From assembly GCF_018614955.1 (NCBI RefSeq), contig NZ_JAGGNV010000028.1, positions 1 through 64,000 of the forward strand: a stretch of DNA of 64,000 bases, written 5' to 3'. The stretch's first letter is position 1. Each line of letters begins with the position of its first letter. The DNA is from Variovorax paradoxus. Lineage in GTDB: Bacteria; Pseudomonadota; Gammaproteobacteria; Burkholderiales; Burkholderiaceae_C. The notes below the pieces were generated by a model that was not told where the DNA came from, made no database searches, and saw only the letters and a program-made list of their open reading frames with translations. This document shows, in pieces, positions 54,198 to 62,604 of the stretch. A program made the position numbers and the translations under genes.

Positions 54198-54914
54198 ATG
54201 GCACAGACACTTCTGAAAGTGAGCGGCCTGAAGGTCGCATACGGCGGCATCCAGGCCGTGAAGGGCATCGATTTCGAGGTGCGCGAAGGCGAGCTGGTTT
54301 CGCTCATCGGCTCCAACGGAGCCGGCAAGACGACCACCATGAAGGCCATCACCGGCACGCTGCCGTATGGCGGCGGCGACATCGAATTCCTCGGCAAGAG
54401 CATCAAGGGCCGCGGCGCCTGGGACCTGGTGGGCGAGGGGCTGGTCATGGTGCCCGAGGGGCGCGGCGTGTTCACGCGCATGACCATCACCGAGAACCTG
54501 CAGATCGGCGCCTACATCCGCAAGGACACGGCCGAGATCGCGAAGGACATGGACCGCGTCTTTTTGACCTTCCCGCGGCTGAAGGAGCGCGCCACGCAGC
54601 TGGCCGGCACCATGTCCGGCGGCGAGCAGCAGATGCTCGCGATGGGCCGCGCGTTGATGGCGCGTCCCAAGGTGCTGCTGCTCGACGAGCCATCGATGGG
54701 CCTGTCGCCGATCATGGTCGACAAGATCTTCGAGGTGGTGAAGCAGGTCTACGACCAGGGCGTCACCGTGCTCCTGGTCGAGCAGAACGCGAGCCGCGCG
54801 CTCGGGCTGGCCGATCGCGGCTACGTGATGGAGTCGGGCCTCATCACCATGAGCGGGGATGCCAAGGTGATGCTGAGCGACCCGAAGGTTCGGGCAGCGT
54901 ACCTCGGCGAATAG
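54198..54914 (+). CDS. livF: Branched-chain amino acid ABC transporter ATPase LivF
   Basis: A 238-residue ATPase, second nucleotide-binding subunit of the Liv importer. Walker A GSNGAGKTT is near residues 37-45, signature MSGGEQQMLAMGRALM near 136, Walker B VLLLDEPSMGLSP near 157. It ends two bases before the convergent Bug gene's stop. Confidence 0.95.
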   Translation: MAQTLLKVSGLKVAYGGIQAVKGIDFEVREGELVSLIGSNGAGKTTTMKAITGTLPYGGGDIEFLGKSIKGRGAWDLVGEGLVMVPEGRGVFTRMTITENLQIGAYIRKDTAEIAKDMDRVFLTFPRLKERATQLAGTMSGGEQQMLAMGRALMARPKVLLLDEPSMGLSPIMVDKIFEVVKQVYDQGVTVLLVEQNASRALGLADRGYVMESGLITMSGDAKVMLSDPKVRAAYLGE

Positions 54915-54916
54915 CG

Positions 54917-55891
54917 CTAGTCGACCTTGGCGCCGGTGGCTTTCACCACCTTCTCGTATTTCACGAGCTCGTTCTTCATGAAGGCGCCGAACTGCTCCGG
55001 CGTATTGGCGACCGGCTCAGCCAGCAGCGACGCGAAGCGGGTCTTGGTCTCAGGCGTGTTGAGCGCCGCGACGAAGGCCTGATTCAGCTTGGCCACCACG
55101 TCGGCCGGCGTGCCGGCCGGCGCCACCAGGCCCCACCAGGTGTCGATCGAAAAGCCCTTGAGCGTGGCGGCCACCGTTGGCACCTCGGGCAGCGCGCTGC
55201 TGCGCTGGGCCGTCGTCACTGCGATCGCCTTGAGCTTGCCCGACCGGATATTCGGCGCTGCGGTCGCGAGGTTGTCGAAGTTGAAGTCGACCTGGCCCGA
55301 CAGCAGCGCGAGCTGTGCCGGATTGCCGCCGTTGTAGGGGATGTGCACGGCGAAGATGCCGGCCTCCTTTTTGAACATCTCGCCCGCGAGGTGGCCCGCG
55401 CTCCCGTTGCCGCCACTGCCGTAGTTCAGCTTGGCCGGGTTGGCCTTCGCGTACGCGATCAGGTCGGCCAGCGTGTTGATCTTCAGGCGCTGCGCGGTGC
55501 CGGCATTCATCACCAGCACATTGGGCACGCGGACCATCTGCGTGATCGGCGCGAAGTCGGCGGCCGCATTGAAGGGCATCTTGCTGTAGAGCCACGGATT
55601 GACCGCGTGGGTCGCGGTCGCGGCGATGCCGATCGTGAGGCCGTCGGGCGCGGCCTTGGCCACCGCATCGGCGCCGATGTTGCCGCCGGCGCCGGGCTTG
55701 TTGTCGATGATGACGGTGCCCAGCGAGTCCTTGACTCTTTCGGCCAGGACGCGGGCCGTGACGTCGATCGGGCCGCCGGCGGCGTAGGGGACGACGAGGC
55801 GGATGGGGCGTTGCTGCTGCGCTGCGGCCTGCGCGGCGGCGAAAAGAGTGGCGGTGGAAACGAGGGCGAGAAGGAAGTGTCTGGCGTTCAT
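54917..55891 (-). CDS. Bug-family periplasmic substrate-binding protein
   Basis: A 324-residue TctC/Bug receptor, the third in the window. Signal peptide of about 24 residues (MNARHFLLALVS start, cleavage near AAAQ). Mature start RPIRLVVPYAAGGPIDVTAR and DNKPGAGGNIGAD near 60-72 are classic. I start at the ATG at 55891. It is monocistronic and convergent with livF. It has no TTT permease beside it. Confidence 0.92.
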   Translation of the reverse strand: MNARHFLLALVSTATLFAAAQAAAQQQRPIRLVVPYAAGGPIDVTARVLAERVKDSLGTVIIDNKPGAGGNIGADAVAKAAPDGLTIGIAATATHAVNPWLYSKMPFNAAADFAPITQMVRVPNVLVMNAGTAQRLKINTLADLIAYAKANPAKLNYGSGGNGSAGHLAGEMFKKEAGIFAVHIPYNGGNPAQLALLSGQVDFNFDNLATAAPNIRSGKLKAIAVTTAQRSSALPEVPTVAATLKGFSIDTWWGLVAPAGTPADVVAKLNQAFVAALNTPETKTRFASLLAEPVANTPEQFGAFMKNELVKYEKVVKATGAKVD

Positions 55892-55926
55892 GCTGCCGAT
55901 TGTGCTTGCGAGCCGCACTTCGCAGC

Positions 55927-56991
55927 CTAAGGCAAAGCCTTATCCGCCTCCGTCGTGAACGCATCGGCAAAGAACTCGTCCTCGGGCAAGCCGCGCTCGG
56001 CCACATAGTCCCGCTTGGCCGAGTCGACCACGATCGGCGCTCCGCAGGCATACACCTGGTAGCCGGAGAGATCGGCGAAGTCCTCCATCACCGCGCGGTG
56101 CACGAAGCCGGTCCGACCGCGCCAGTTGTCCTCCGGCACCGCATTCGAGATCACGGGCACGTAACGCAGGTTCGGCATCCGCTCCAGATGCGAGCGCACC
56201 CAGTCGTCCATGTAGAGGTCTTCCGGCCGCCGGCCGCCCCAGTACAGCGTCGCGGGCCGATCGATGGCTTTGAACTTCATGTGTTCGAGCAGCGCCTTGA
56301 TCGGTGCGAAGCCGGTGCCCGAGGCGAGCAGCACCATCGGCTTGTCCGAGTCTTCGCGCAGGAAGAAGCTGCCGTACGGCCCCTCGATGCGGAGAATCTC
56401 TTTCTCCTTCATCGCGCCGAACACATGGTCGGTGAACTTGCCGCCCGGCAGATGCCGGATATGCAGCTCGATGCCGGTGCCCGGCTCGCCCAGCGTGTGC
56501 GGCGCGTTGGCCATCGAGTAGCTGCGCCGCGTGCCGTCGCGCAGGATGAATTCGATGTACTGCCCGGCATGGAACTGCAGCGGCTCGCCCGCGGGCAGTT
56601 GCAGGCGCAGCATCACCACATCGTGCGATTTCTTCGACAGCGCGAGCACGCGCGCCGGCATCTTGCGGATCGGGAAGGCGTTGGCATCGGTCACCTGGCG
56701 CGATTCGAGCACCACGTCGCTCTGCGCACGCGCACAGCAGGTCAGCACGAAACCGGCCAGCTCGTCCTCGGCGCTGAGCGCCTTGCTCTGGTGCAGGCCC
56801 AGGCTGACCTCGCCCGAGAGCTTCCTGCATTTGCACGAGCCGCAGGCGCCGTCCTTGCAGCCATAGGGCAGCCCGATGCCCTGGCGAATGCCGGCCGCAA
56901 GGATGGTTTCATCGGCATGCGCGGTGAAAAGACGACCACTCGGCTCTACCGTGATGTGAAAACCCGCCTCGTTCGGCGCTGCACTGGTCAT
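55927..56991 (-). CDS. 2Fe-2S flavoprotein reductase (CDP-6-deoxy-delta-3,4-glucoseen reductase type)
   Basis: A 354-residue NAD(P)H-dependent electron-transfer protein. An N-terminal plant-type ferredoxin domain holds the 2Fe-2S cluster (C45, C50, C53 and C85). An FAD domain follows with RRSYSMANAP near 168, then an NAD domain with LLASGTGFAPIKALLEHM near 240. Burkholderiales proteins of this form carry the glucoseen-reductase name but are probably general oxygenase-reductase-like enzymes; no 3,6-dideoxysugar genes are nearby. It is divergent from the YeeZ-like gene across 41 bp. Confidence 0.88.
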   Translation of the reverse strand: MTSAAPNEAGFHITVEPSGRLFTAHADETILAAGIRQGIGLPYGCKDGACGSCKCRKLSGEVSLGLHQSKALSAEDELAGFVLTCCARAQSDVVLESRQVTDANAFPIRKMPARVLALSKKSHDVVMLRLQLPAGEPLQFHAGQYIEFILRDGTRRSYSMANAPHTLGEPGTGIELHIRHLPGGKFTDHVFGAMKEKEILRIEGPYGSFFLREDSDKPMVLLASGTGFAPIKALLEHMKFKAIDRPATLYWGGRRPEDLYMDDWVRSHLERMPNLRYVPVISNAVPEDNWRGRTGFVHRAVMEDFADLSGYQVYACGAPIVVDSAKRDYVAERGLPEDEFFADAFTTEADKALP

Positions 56992-57032
56992 GGGTATTCT
57001 TCGACTCTGAATCAAGAAAAAGGAACTGGATT

Positions 57033-57956
57033 TTGCCCTCAATCAACAGCCCTCTAGGTGCAAGGCCCTCGCGCTTCCGGCGCGAGCGTGTGCTCGTGGT
57101 CGGGTGCGGCGATGTCGGACTCAGGGCGGTACGCGCTCTGCGCGGTCGCGTGCAACTGATCGGGCTGACCTCTTCGCCCGGGCGCGTGGCGCTGTTGCGC
57201 GAAGCCGGCATCACGCCGATCGTGGCCGATCTCGATGCACCCGCGACGCTGCGTCGGCTCTCGGGCCTGTCCACGCGCGTGCTGCATCTCGCGCCGCCGG
57301 CGCGCGCGGAAGGGGCGCAATGGCGGCGCGACGCGCGCACCACCGCGCTGGTGCGCGCGTTGCGGCTGCGCTCGCTGCCGGCCGCGATGGTGTACGGCTC
57401 GACCAGCGGCGTCTACGGCGACTGCGGCGGCGCACGCGTCAACGAGACGCGAACCGTGAAGCCCGACACGCCGCGCGCGCATCGCCGCGTCGATGCCGAG
57501 CGCAGCGTGCGCTGGCTCGGCCGCGCCGGCGTCGCCGTGCGCATCCTGCGCATCCCCGGCATCTATGCGCCCGATCGCGAAGGCGGCACGCCGCGCGAGC
57601 GGCTGCAAAAGGGCACGCCGGTGCTGCGCGCAGAGGACGACGTCTACACCAACCACATCCATGCCGACGACTTGGCGCGCGCCTGCGTGGCCGCGTTGTG
57701 GCGCGGCGGCTCGCAGCGCGTGTTCCACGCGAGCGACGACAGCGAGATCAAGATGGGCGACTACATCGACCTGGCCGCCGACCTGTACGGCATGCCGCGC
57801 CCGCCGCGCATCGCGCGCGAGCAGGCTCAGACGCAGTTGCCACCGTCGCTGCTCAGCTTCATGGGCGAGTCGCGGCGGATGGACAATACGCGGCTCAAGC
57901 GCGAGCTGCGCGTGCGGCTTCGTCATCCGACCGTGGCGACGGGCCTCGCCTCCTGA
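57033..57956 (+). CDS. NAD(P)-binding SDR/epimerase-like protein, YeeZ type
   Basis: A 307-residue extended-SDR-fold protein. The nucleotide loop VVGCGDVG is near residues 22-29, YGSTSGVYGD near 120-129, and a C-terminal block RMDNTRLKRELRVRLRHPT typical of YeeZ-like epimerases. The active-site tyrosine region is degenerate. The start is TTG at 57033 with AAAGGA eight bases upstream; no ATG lies before the nucleotide-binding loop. It precedes the antiporter gene by 19 bp. Confidence 0.84.
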   Translation: MPSINSPLGARPSRFRRERVLVVGCGDVGLRAVRALRGRVQLIGLTSSPGRVALLREAGITPIVADLDAPATLRRLSGLSTRVLHLAPPARAEGAQWRRDARTTALVRALRLRSLPAAMVYGSTSGVYGDCGGARVNETRTVKPDTPRAHRRVDAERSVRWLGRAGVAVRILRIPGIYAPDREGGTPRERLQKGTPVLRAEDDVYTNHIHADDLARACVAALWRGGSQRVFHASDDSEIKMGDYIDLAADLYGMPRPPRIAREQAQTQLPPSLLSFMGESRRMDNTRLKRELRVRLRHPTVATGLAS

Positions 57957-57975
57957 CCTGCTTCCAAGGGATTCC

Positions 57976-59229
57976 ATGCCGACCACCCAGCTCTCCGTCT
58001 ACTTCTTCCTGCAGGTCGCCATCATCATTACGGTCTGCCAGCTCGTGGGCCGCCTGGCGCAGAGAGTCGGCCAGCCGCAGGTGGTGGGCGAGATGATCGC
58101 GGGCGTGATGCTCGGTCCCTCGCTGTTCGGGCTCTTCTTCCCCGAGGCGCAGCGCGCGCTGTTCCCCAAGGAAACGCTCGGCATGCTCTATGTGGGCGGT
58201 CAGCTGGGCGTGGGCATGTACATGTTCCTGGTCGGCACCGAGTTCCGCGCCGACCACTTCAAGAGCCGCTTCAGGAGTGCCGCCTCGGTGTCGGCGGCCG
58301 GCATCTTCGTACCTTTCGTATTGGCTTTCGCGCTGGTGCCCTGGCTGCATGACATCCCGGGACTGTTCTCGGCGCGCGCCAAGCCGCTCGAGGCCTCGCT
58401 CTTCCTCGGCGCGGCGATCGCGATCACGGCCTTTCCGATGCTCGCGCGCATCATCCACGAGCGCGGCCTGGCCGGCACCTCGCTGGGCACGCTGGCACTC
58501 ACTGCCGGCGCGGTCGACGATGCGGCGGCCTGGTGCATCCTGGCCGTGGTGCTGGCCAGCTTCGGCGGCTCCTGGGGCGGCGCTTACGCCGCGATCGGCG
58601 GCGGCGTGGCCTATGCGCTCTTCATGGTGTTCATCGGCTCGCGCCTGCTCAAGCGCCTGGCTGCGCATGTGCGGCCCGATGCGCTGCTCCCCGCGTCGCT
58701 GCTGGCCATCGTGCTGGTGCTCTTCTGCCTGAGCGCCTTCGCGATGGACGCCATCGGCATCCACGCGGTCTTCGGCGGCTTCCTGCTGGGCGCAGCGCTG
58801 CCGCGCGGCGCGCTGACCGAAAAGCTGCGCGCGCAGTTGCAGCCCTTCGTCGTGATCTTCCTGCTGCCGATGTTCTTCACCTACTCGGGCCTCAACACGC
58901 GGCTCGCAGTGCTGTTCGAGCCCGGCATCATGCTCGGAGCGATCGCGATCCTCGCCGCGTCCTTCTGCGGCAAGGGCATCGCCTGCTGGGCCGCGGCGCG
59001 CATGTCGGGCGAAAGCCAGCGCGATGCGCTCGCGATCGGTTCGCTGATGAACGCGCGCGGGCTGATGGAACTCATCATCATCAACATCGGCCTGCATGCC
59101 GGCGTGATCCTGCCGGGACTGTTCTCGATCCTGGTGCTGATGGCGATCATCACGACGCTGATGGCGACGCCGCTGTTCAATTGGGTCACGCGCGAGAGGC
59201 GTGCAGCGGCGGTCGAAGCAGCGGTCTAG
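57976..59229 (+). CDS. Cation:proton antiporter, CPA2 (KefB/NapA-like)
   Basis: A 417-residue membrane antiporter. About 12 helices are visible. The N-terminal RVGQPQVVGEMIAGVMLGPSLFG block (residues 30-52) is the CPA2 signature, and AGAVDDAAAWCIL near 177-189 contains the DD/ND ion-binding motif. The cytoplasmic RCK/TrkA-N domain of KefB is missing, as in NapA. Sodium or potassium exchange cannot be told apart by eye. Confidence 0.9.
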   Translation: MPTTQLSVYFFLQVAIIITVCQLVGRLAQRVGQPQVVGEMIAGVMLGPSLFGLFFPEAQRALFPKETLGMLYVGGQLGVGMYMFLVGTEFRADHFKSRFRSAASVSAAGIFVPFVLAFALVPWLHDIPGLFSARAKPLEASLFLGAAIAITAFPMLARIIHERGLAGTSLGTLALTAGAVDDAAAWCILAVVLASFGGSWGGAYAAIGGGVAYALFMVFIGSRLLKRLAAHVRPDALLPASLLAIVLVLFCLSAFAMDAIGIHAVFGGFLLGAALPRGALTEKLRAQLQPFVVIFLLPMFFTYSGLNTRLAVLFEPGIMLGAIAILAASFCGKGIACWAAARMSGESQRDALAIGSLMNARGLMELIIINIGLHAGVILPGLFSILVLMAIITTLMATPLFNWVTRERRAAAVEAAV

Positions 59230-59303
59230 CCGTCGCCTGCCCAACCGGGCAGTAGGCGCGAGGCGCAGGGGTTCCGACAATGCAAGCATCCTTGGAGATC
59301 TTC

Positions 59304-60191
59304 ATGTCGAACAGTGTTTCCTCCTCATCACCCCTCGAACAACTGTCTGCGGCGATGGCCGACATGGTCGCCGACGCAGCGCGCAGCGTGGTCGCCGTGC
59401 ACACGCGGCGCACGCGCGCCAGCGGTTTCGTCTGGCGACCCGGATGCATCGTCTCCTCGGAAGAAGCGCTGCCCGAAGACGAGGAGGCTGAGATCACGCT
59501 GCCCGGCGGCACGACAGTTGCCGCCAAGGTGGCCGGCCGCGACCCCACCACCGACATCGCGCTGCTTCGCTTCGAAGGTGCGGAAGCCCCGCAGCTGGCG
59601 CTCGACAACGCATCGACGCGCGCCGGCGAGCTCGTGCTCGCAGTCGCTTCGCGCGAAGGTGTGCCGCTTTGCGCGAGCGGCATGGTCTCGCTCGCCGGTC
59701 CGGGCTGGCGCAGCCTGCGCGGCGGCGAGATCGACGCCAGGATCGAGCTCGACCTGCGCTTGCGGCCCAGCGCCGAAGGCGGGGTGGTGCTCAATGCGAA
59801 GGGCGGCGCTATCGGCATGTCGGTGTTCGGCCCGCGGCGGCGCGTGCTGGTGATTCCCGCGCCGACCATCGAGCGCGTGGCCGCGCAGCTCGCCGCGCAT
59901 GGGCGCATGCCGCGCGGTTACCTCGGCCTGAGCCTGCAGCCGGTCAAGGTGAACCACGCCAGCGTCGGCGCGATGGTCATGGGCCTGGCGGAGCAGGGGC
60001 CCGGTGCGGCGGCCGGCATCCATCAGGGCGACATCATCGTGGCGGTGAATGGCGAGCCGATCCGCAGTGTGCAACTGCTGCTGCGCGCACTCGGTCCGGC
60101 GAGCGTAGGCTCGGTCCTCACGCTGTCGCTCCAGCGTGCGGGCGAGCCGGTCGAGGTTCAGCTCACCGTGGGCGAAAGGCCGACCGATTGA
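59304..60191 (+). CDS. HtrA-like S1C protein with degenerate catalytic triad and PDZ domain
   Basis: A 295-residue protein with the trypsin-like HtrA/DegP fold and one C-terminal PDZ domain (about residues 193-290, starting GYLGLSLQPV). Of the triad only the aspartate (D84, in DPTTDIALL) aligns. The histidine position reads E54 and the GNSGG position reads S156-A-E158-G-G, so both catalytic His and Ser appear replaced. There is no signal peptide, suggesting a cytoplasmic binding protein rather than a periplasmic protease. I start at the ATG at 59304 because GGAGA lies 5 bases before it. The LuxR-type gene follows 14 bp later. Confidence 0.85.
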   Translation: MSNSVSSSSPLEQLSAAMADMVADAARSVVAVHTRRTRASGFVWRPGCIVSSEEALPEDEEAEITLPGGTTVAAKVAGRDPTTDIALLRFEGAEAPQLALDNASTRAGELVLAVASREGVPLCASGMVSLAGPGWRSLRGGEIDARIELDLRLRPSAEGGVVLNAKGGAIGMSVFGPRRRVLVIPAPTIERVAAQLAAHGRMPRGYLGLSLQPVKVNHASVGAMVMGLAEQGPGAAAGIHQGDIIVAVNGEPIRSVQLLLRALGPASVGSVLTLSLQRAGEPVEVQLTVGERPTD

Positions 60192-60205
60192 ACGAGGGCC
60201 CTGCG

Positions 60206-60571
60206 ATGAAGGCGATCGTGGTCGCGATCGAGATCGACGACGTCGAGTTGGCGCAACGGCTCGCTGCCGTCCTGGCAACTGCGCCGGGCCTGCGCCTGGC
60301 CGAGCGCGGGGAGACCGCCGATGTCGTCCTGGTCCATCCTTCCGAGGCGGTGGAGCACGGCGAGGCAGTGGATTCGGTGTTGACTCCGCGCGAACTCGAG
60401 GTGCTGGCCCTGGTGGCCGAGGGCGCCTCCAACAAGGTCATCGCGCGGCGTCTGGGCATCTCGGTGCACACGGCAAAGTTCCATGTCGGTTCGCTGATCG
60501 ACAAGCTCGATGCCACGGGCCGCACCGACGCCGTCACGCAGGCGGCCCGGCTCGGCGTCATTCATCTTTGA
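60206..60571 (+). CDS. Short LuxR/NarL-type HTH regulator
   Basis: A 121-residue protein with a complete C-terminal LuxR HTH (LTPRELEVLALVAEGASNKVIARRLGIS near residues 59-84, then HTAKFHVGSLIDKL). The N-terminal 50 residues have alternating hydrophobic strands but are too short for a receiver domain, and there is no phosphorylatable aspartate in context. It is cotranscribed with the HtrA-like pseudoprotease, so the two may work as a pair. Confidence 0.85.
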   Translation: MKAIVVAIEIDDVELAQRLAAVLATAPGLRLAERGETADVVLVHPSEAVEHGEAVDSVLTPRELEVLALVAEGASNKVIARRLGISVHTAKFHVGSLIDKLDATGRTDAVTQAARLGVIHL

Positions 60572-60705
60572 TTTTCGGGATGCGGTCACAGCTCCTCGCT
60601 GTGACGTTTGGCAACGATCTTCACCGGCGAGACGGTGCACTTCCACTGCGCTCGGCGCGTTGGTTGTCGAGATGGGCGCTTTTCGCCCTTTCCTCAGGAG
60701 TTCTT

Positions 60706-61071
60706 GTGAACCTCAACCGTTCTGTCTTCTTCAAGTATGTCGCGGCCGGTACCGCGGCGGCCGCCGCGCTCTTCGCGGCAGCGACGGCCAATGCCGGTGT
60801 GAGCTGGTCCGTGGGTGTCAATGCACCAGGCCTGGCCATCGGCGTGGCCGAACCTGGCCCGGTCTACTACGAACCCGCCCCCGTCTATTCGCGCCCCGCG
60901 CCGATCTATTACCAGCCCGCGCCGCCTGTGTATTACCGTCCGCCCCCGCCTGCGTACTACCGTCCCGCGCCCGTGTATTACGGGCCGCCCGCGCCGGTGT
61001 ACTACGGCCCCGGCTATCGCCACGGGTACCGTCATCACCACCGTCGGGATTGGGACGATCGGGACGATTGA
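60706..61071 (+). CDS. Secreted Tyr/Pro-rich repeat protein
   Basis: A 121-residue exported protein. GTG start at 60706, five bases after CAGGAG. Signal peptide with cleavage near ANA-GV (about residue 30). The mature part is a low-complexity tract of PAPVYY-, PVYYRP- and PAYYRP-like repeats (about residues 50-104, roughly eight units) ending in a His/Arg/Asp-rich tail. It has no catalytic domain. Similar YXXP proteins occur in envelopes of Burkholderiales with unknown function; a surface or metal-binding role is conceivable. Confidence 0.82.
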   Translation: MNLNRSVFFKYVAAGTAAAAALFAAATANAGVSWSVGVNAPGLAIGVAEPGPVYYEPAPVYSRPAPIYYQPAPPVYYRPPPPAYYRPAPVYYGPPAPVYYGPGYRHGYRHHHRRDWDDRDD

Positions 61072-61095
61072 AGTCGGAAAGAGGCAAGCGCCGTT

Positions 61096-61212
61096 TCACC
61101 GCAGCATGCAGAACGGCCGGCCTTCGACGCCGGCCCAGACGCACGCGCGGATGCACGCGATCACGATGCGGGAATCCTGCCCTGACGGTACGTTTTTTAT
61201 GATGATGAACAT
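61096..61212 (-). CDS. Doubtful small ORF (38 residues)
   Basis: A short frame starting at an ATG preceded by GGAG at 8 bases. The product begins MFIIIKNVPSG and has two cysteines. It lies in the 176-bp gap between the Tyr/Pro-rich protein gene and the 51-residue ORF. No family is recognised and the frame may be fortuitous. Confidence 0.25.
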   Translation of the reverse strand: MFIIIKNVPSGQDSRIVIACIRACVWAGVEGRPFCMLR

Positions 61213-61247
61213 GGCTTCTTCTCCATGCATCTCCCGACCCCGGTGGC

Positions 61248-61403
61248 TCACGTCGCCCAATGCGAATAGTGAAGCACCACATAACCGAGTGAATGCCAGA
61301 AGTGGGCTTCGGCCTGGCTGTTGGTGAAGATCCTCGAGCCATTCAGCCCGAGGCACTCGTAGCCCCAACCCACACCTGCCGAATCCAGAATGATCTTGTC
61401 CAT
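61248..61403 (-). CDS. Small protein of unknown function (51 residues)
   Basis: A 51-residue ORF with GGAGG six bases before its ATG, stronger than most starts in the window. The product begins MDKIILDSAGVGWGYEC and ends with an aromatic, His-rich segment (HFWHSLGYVVLHYSHW). It has one cysteine and no membrane helix or signal peptide. I do not recognise a family. It lies downstream of, and on the same strand as, tRNA-Leu, 168 bp away. Ribosome-binding quality and composition make it likely to be real. Confidence 0.6.
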   Translation of the reverse strand: MDKIILDSAGVGWGYECLGLNGSRIFTNSQAEAHFWHSLGYVVLHYSHWAT

Positions 61404-61570
61404 GGCGCGCCTCCAATGCTTGAAGGTATAGGCGCTCGCGGCCCTGGAAGCCAGCAGCCCGCGGCTGAACGCCTCGTCGGCTCCGGTGCGGATGTCTTGT
61501 CCGGATTCATCCGGTGTGCGGGCGTCGGCTGCGGCTGACACGCATGCGCCAATGCATGGCGGGGAAGCCA

Positions 61571-61655
61571 TGGTGCCCGGGGCCGGAATCGAACCGGCAC
61601 ACCTTTCGGTGGGGGATTTTGAGTCCCCTGCGTCTACCAATTTCACCACCCGGGC
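61571..61655 (-). tRNA. tRNA-Leu (anticodon CAA)
   Basis: An 85-nt leucine tRNA with an encoded CCA end. The acceptor stem GCCCGGG pairs with CCCGGGC, the discriminator is A, the anticodon loop is CTCAAAA giving CAA (reads UUG), the variable arm is long as in class II tRNAs, and the T-loop GGTTCGATTCC is intact. It is divergent from cysM, whose start is 42 bp away. Confidence 0.95.
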
Positions 61656-61696
61656 ACGGAAGGAAGGCAGCCCAAAATTATGGCACAGTGCCTTCC

Positions 61697-62599
61697 ATGA
61701 CATACCCGACGATTGAAGACGCGATCGGCAAGACGCCGCTGGTCGCGCTGCAGCGCATCGACGCGGCCGCGAACGCGAAGCGCGGCAACGTGATCCTTGG
61801 CAAGATGGAAGGCAACAACCCGGCCGGTTCGGTCAAGGACCGCCCGGCGCTGTCGATGATCAAGCGGGCCGAGGAGCGCGGTGAAATCAAGCCCGGCGAC
61901 ACGCTGATCGAGGCGACCTCGGGCAACACCGGCATCGCGCTCGCGATGGCGGCGGCCATCAGGGGCTACCGCATGGTGTTGATCATGCCGGAGGACCTGT
62001 CCGTCGAGCGCGCCCAGACCATGAAGGCCTTCGGCGCCGAACTCGTGCTCACGCCCAAGAGCGGCGGCATGGAATACGCGCGCGACCTGGCCGAGCAGAT
62101 GGTGGCGCAGGGCAAGGGCCGCGTGCTCGACCAGTTCGCCAACCCCGACAACCCGCGCATCCATTACGAGACCACGGGGCCCGAGATCTGGGCCGACACG
62201 GACGGGCGCATCACGCATTTCGTGAGCGCGATGGGCACCACAGGTACCATCACCGGCGTTTCGCACTTCCTGAAGGAGAAGAACCGCGAAGTACGCATCG
62301 TTGGCGCGCAGCCCGAGGAAGGCTCGCGCATCCCGGGCATCCGCAAATGGCCGGAGGAGTACCTGCCCAAGATCTACGAGCCGAGCCGCGTCGACCAGCT
62401 GGTCCAGGTGAGCCAGGACAATGCCGAGGAGATGTGCCGCCGGCTCGCGCGCGAGGAGGGCATCTTCGCGGGCATTTCTTCGGCCGGGGCGCTGTGGGTG
62501 GCGTTGGAGATCGCCAGGACGGTCGAGAATGCGACCATCGTCTTCGTGGTCTGCGACCGGGGCGACCGCTACCTGTCCACAGGCGTGTTTCCCGCCTGA
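61697..62599 (+). CDS. cysM: Cysteine synthase B (O-acetylserine sulfhydrylase)
   Basis: A 300-residue PLP enzyme making cysteine (or S-sulfocysteine) from O-acetylserine. The PLP lysine is K47 (AGSVKDRPAL) and the phosphate/substrate loop TSGNTG is at 74-79. GTTGTITG follows near 178. The C-terminal CDRGDRYLSTG is typical of CysM. Another reading of length and loop (CysK) is less likely. The nudix gene begins 5 bp after its stop. Confidence 0.94.
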   Translation: MTYPTIEDAIGKTPLVALQRIDAAANAKRGNVILGKMEGNNPAGSVKDRPALSMIKRAEERGEIKPGDTLIEATSGNTGIALAMAAAIRGYRMVLIMPEDLSVERAQTMKAFGAELVLTPKSGGMEYARDLAEQMVAQGKGRVLDQFANPDNPRIHYETTGPEIWADTDGRITHFVSAMGTTGTITGVSHFLKEKNREVRIVGAQPEEGSRIPGIRKWPEEYLPKIYEPSRVDQLVQVSQDNAEEMCRRLAREEGIFAGISSAGALWVALEIARTVENATIVFVVCDRGDRYLSTGVFPA

Positions 62600-62604
62600 A
62601 CGCG

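Noticed and set aside
53141..54490. 449-codon open frame opposite livG/livM
   Set aside because: It spans two well-supported liv genes on the other strand and shows no family signature.
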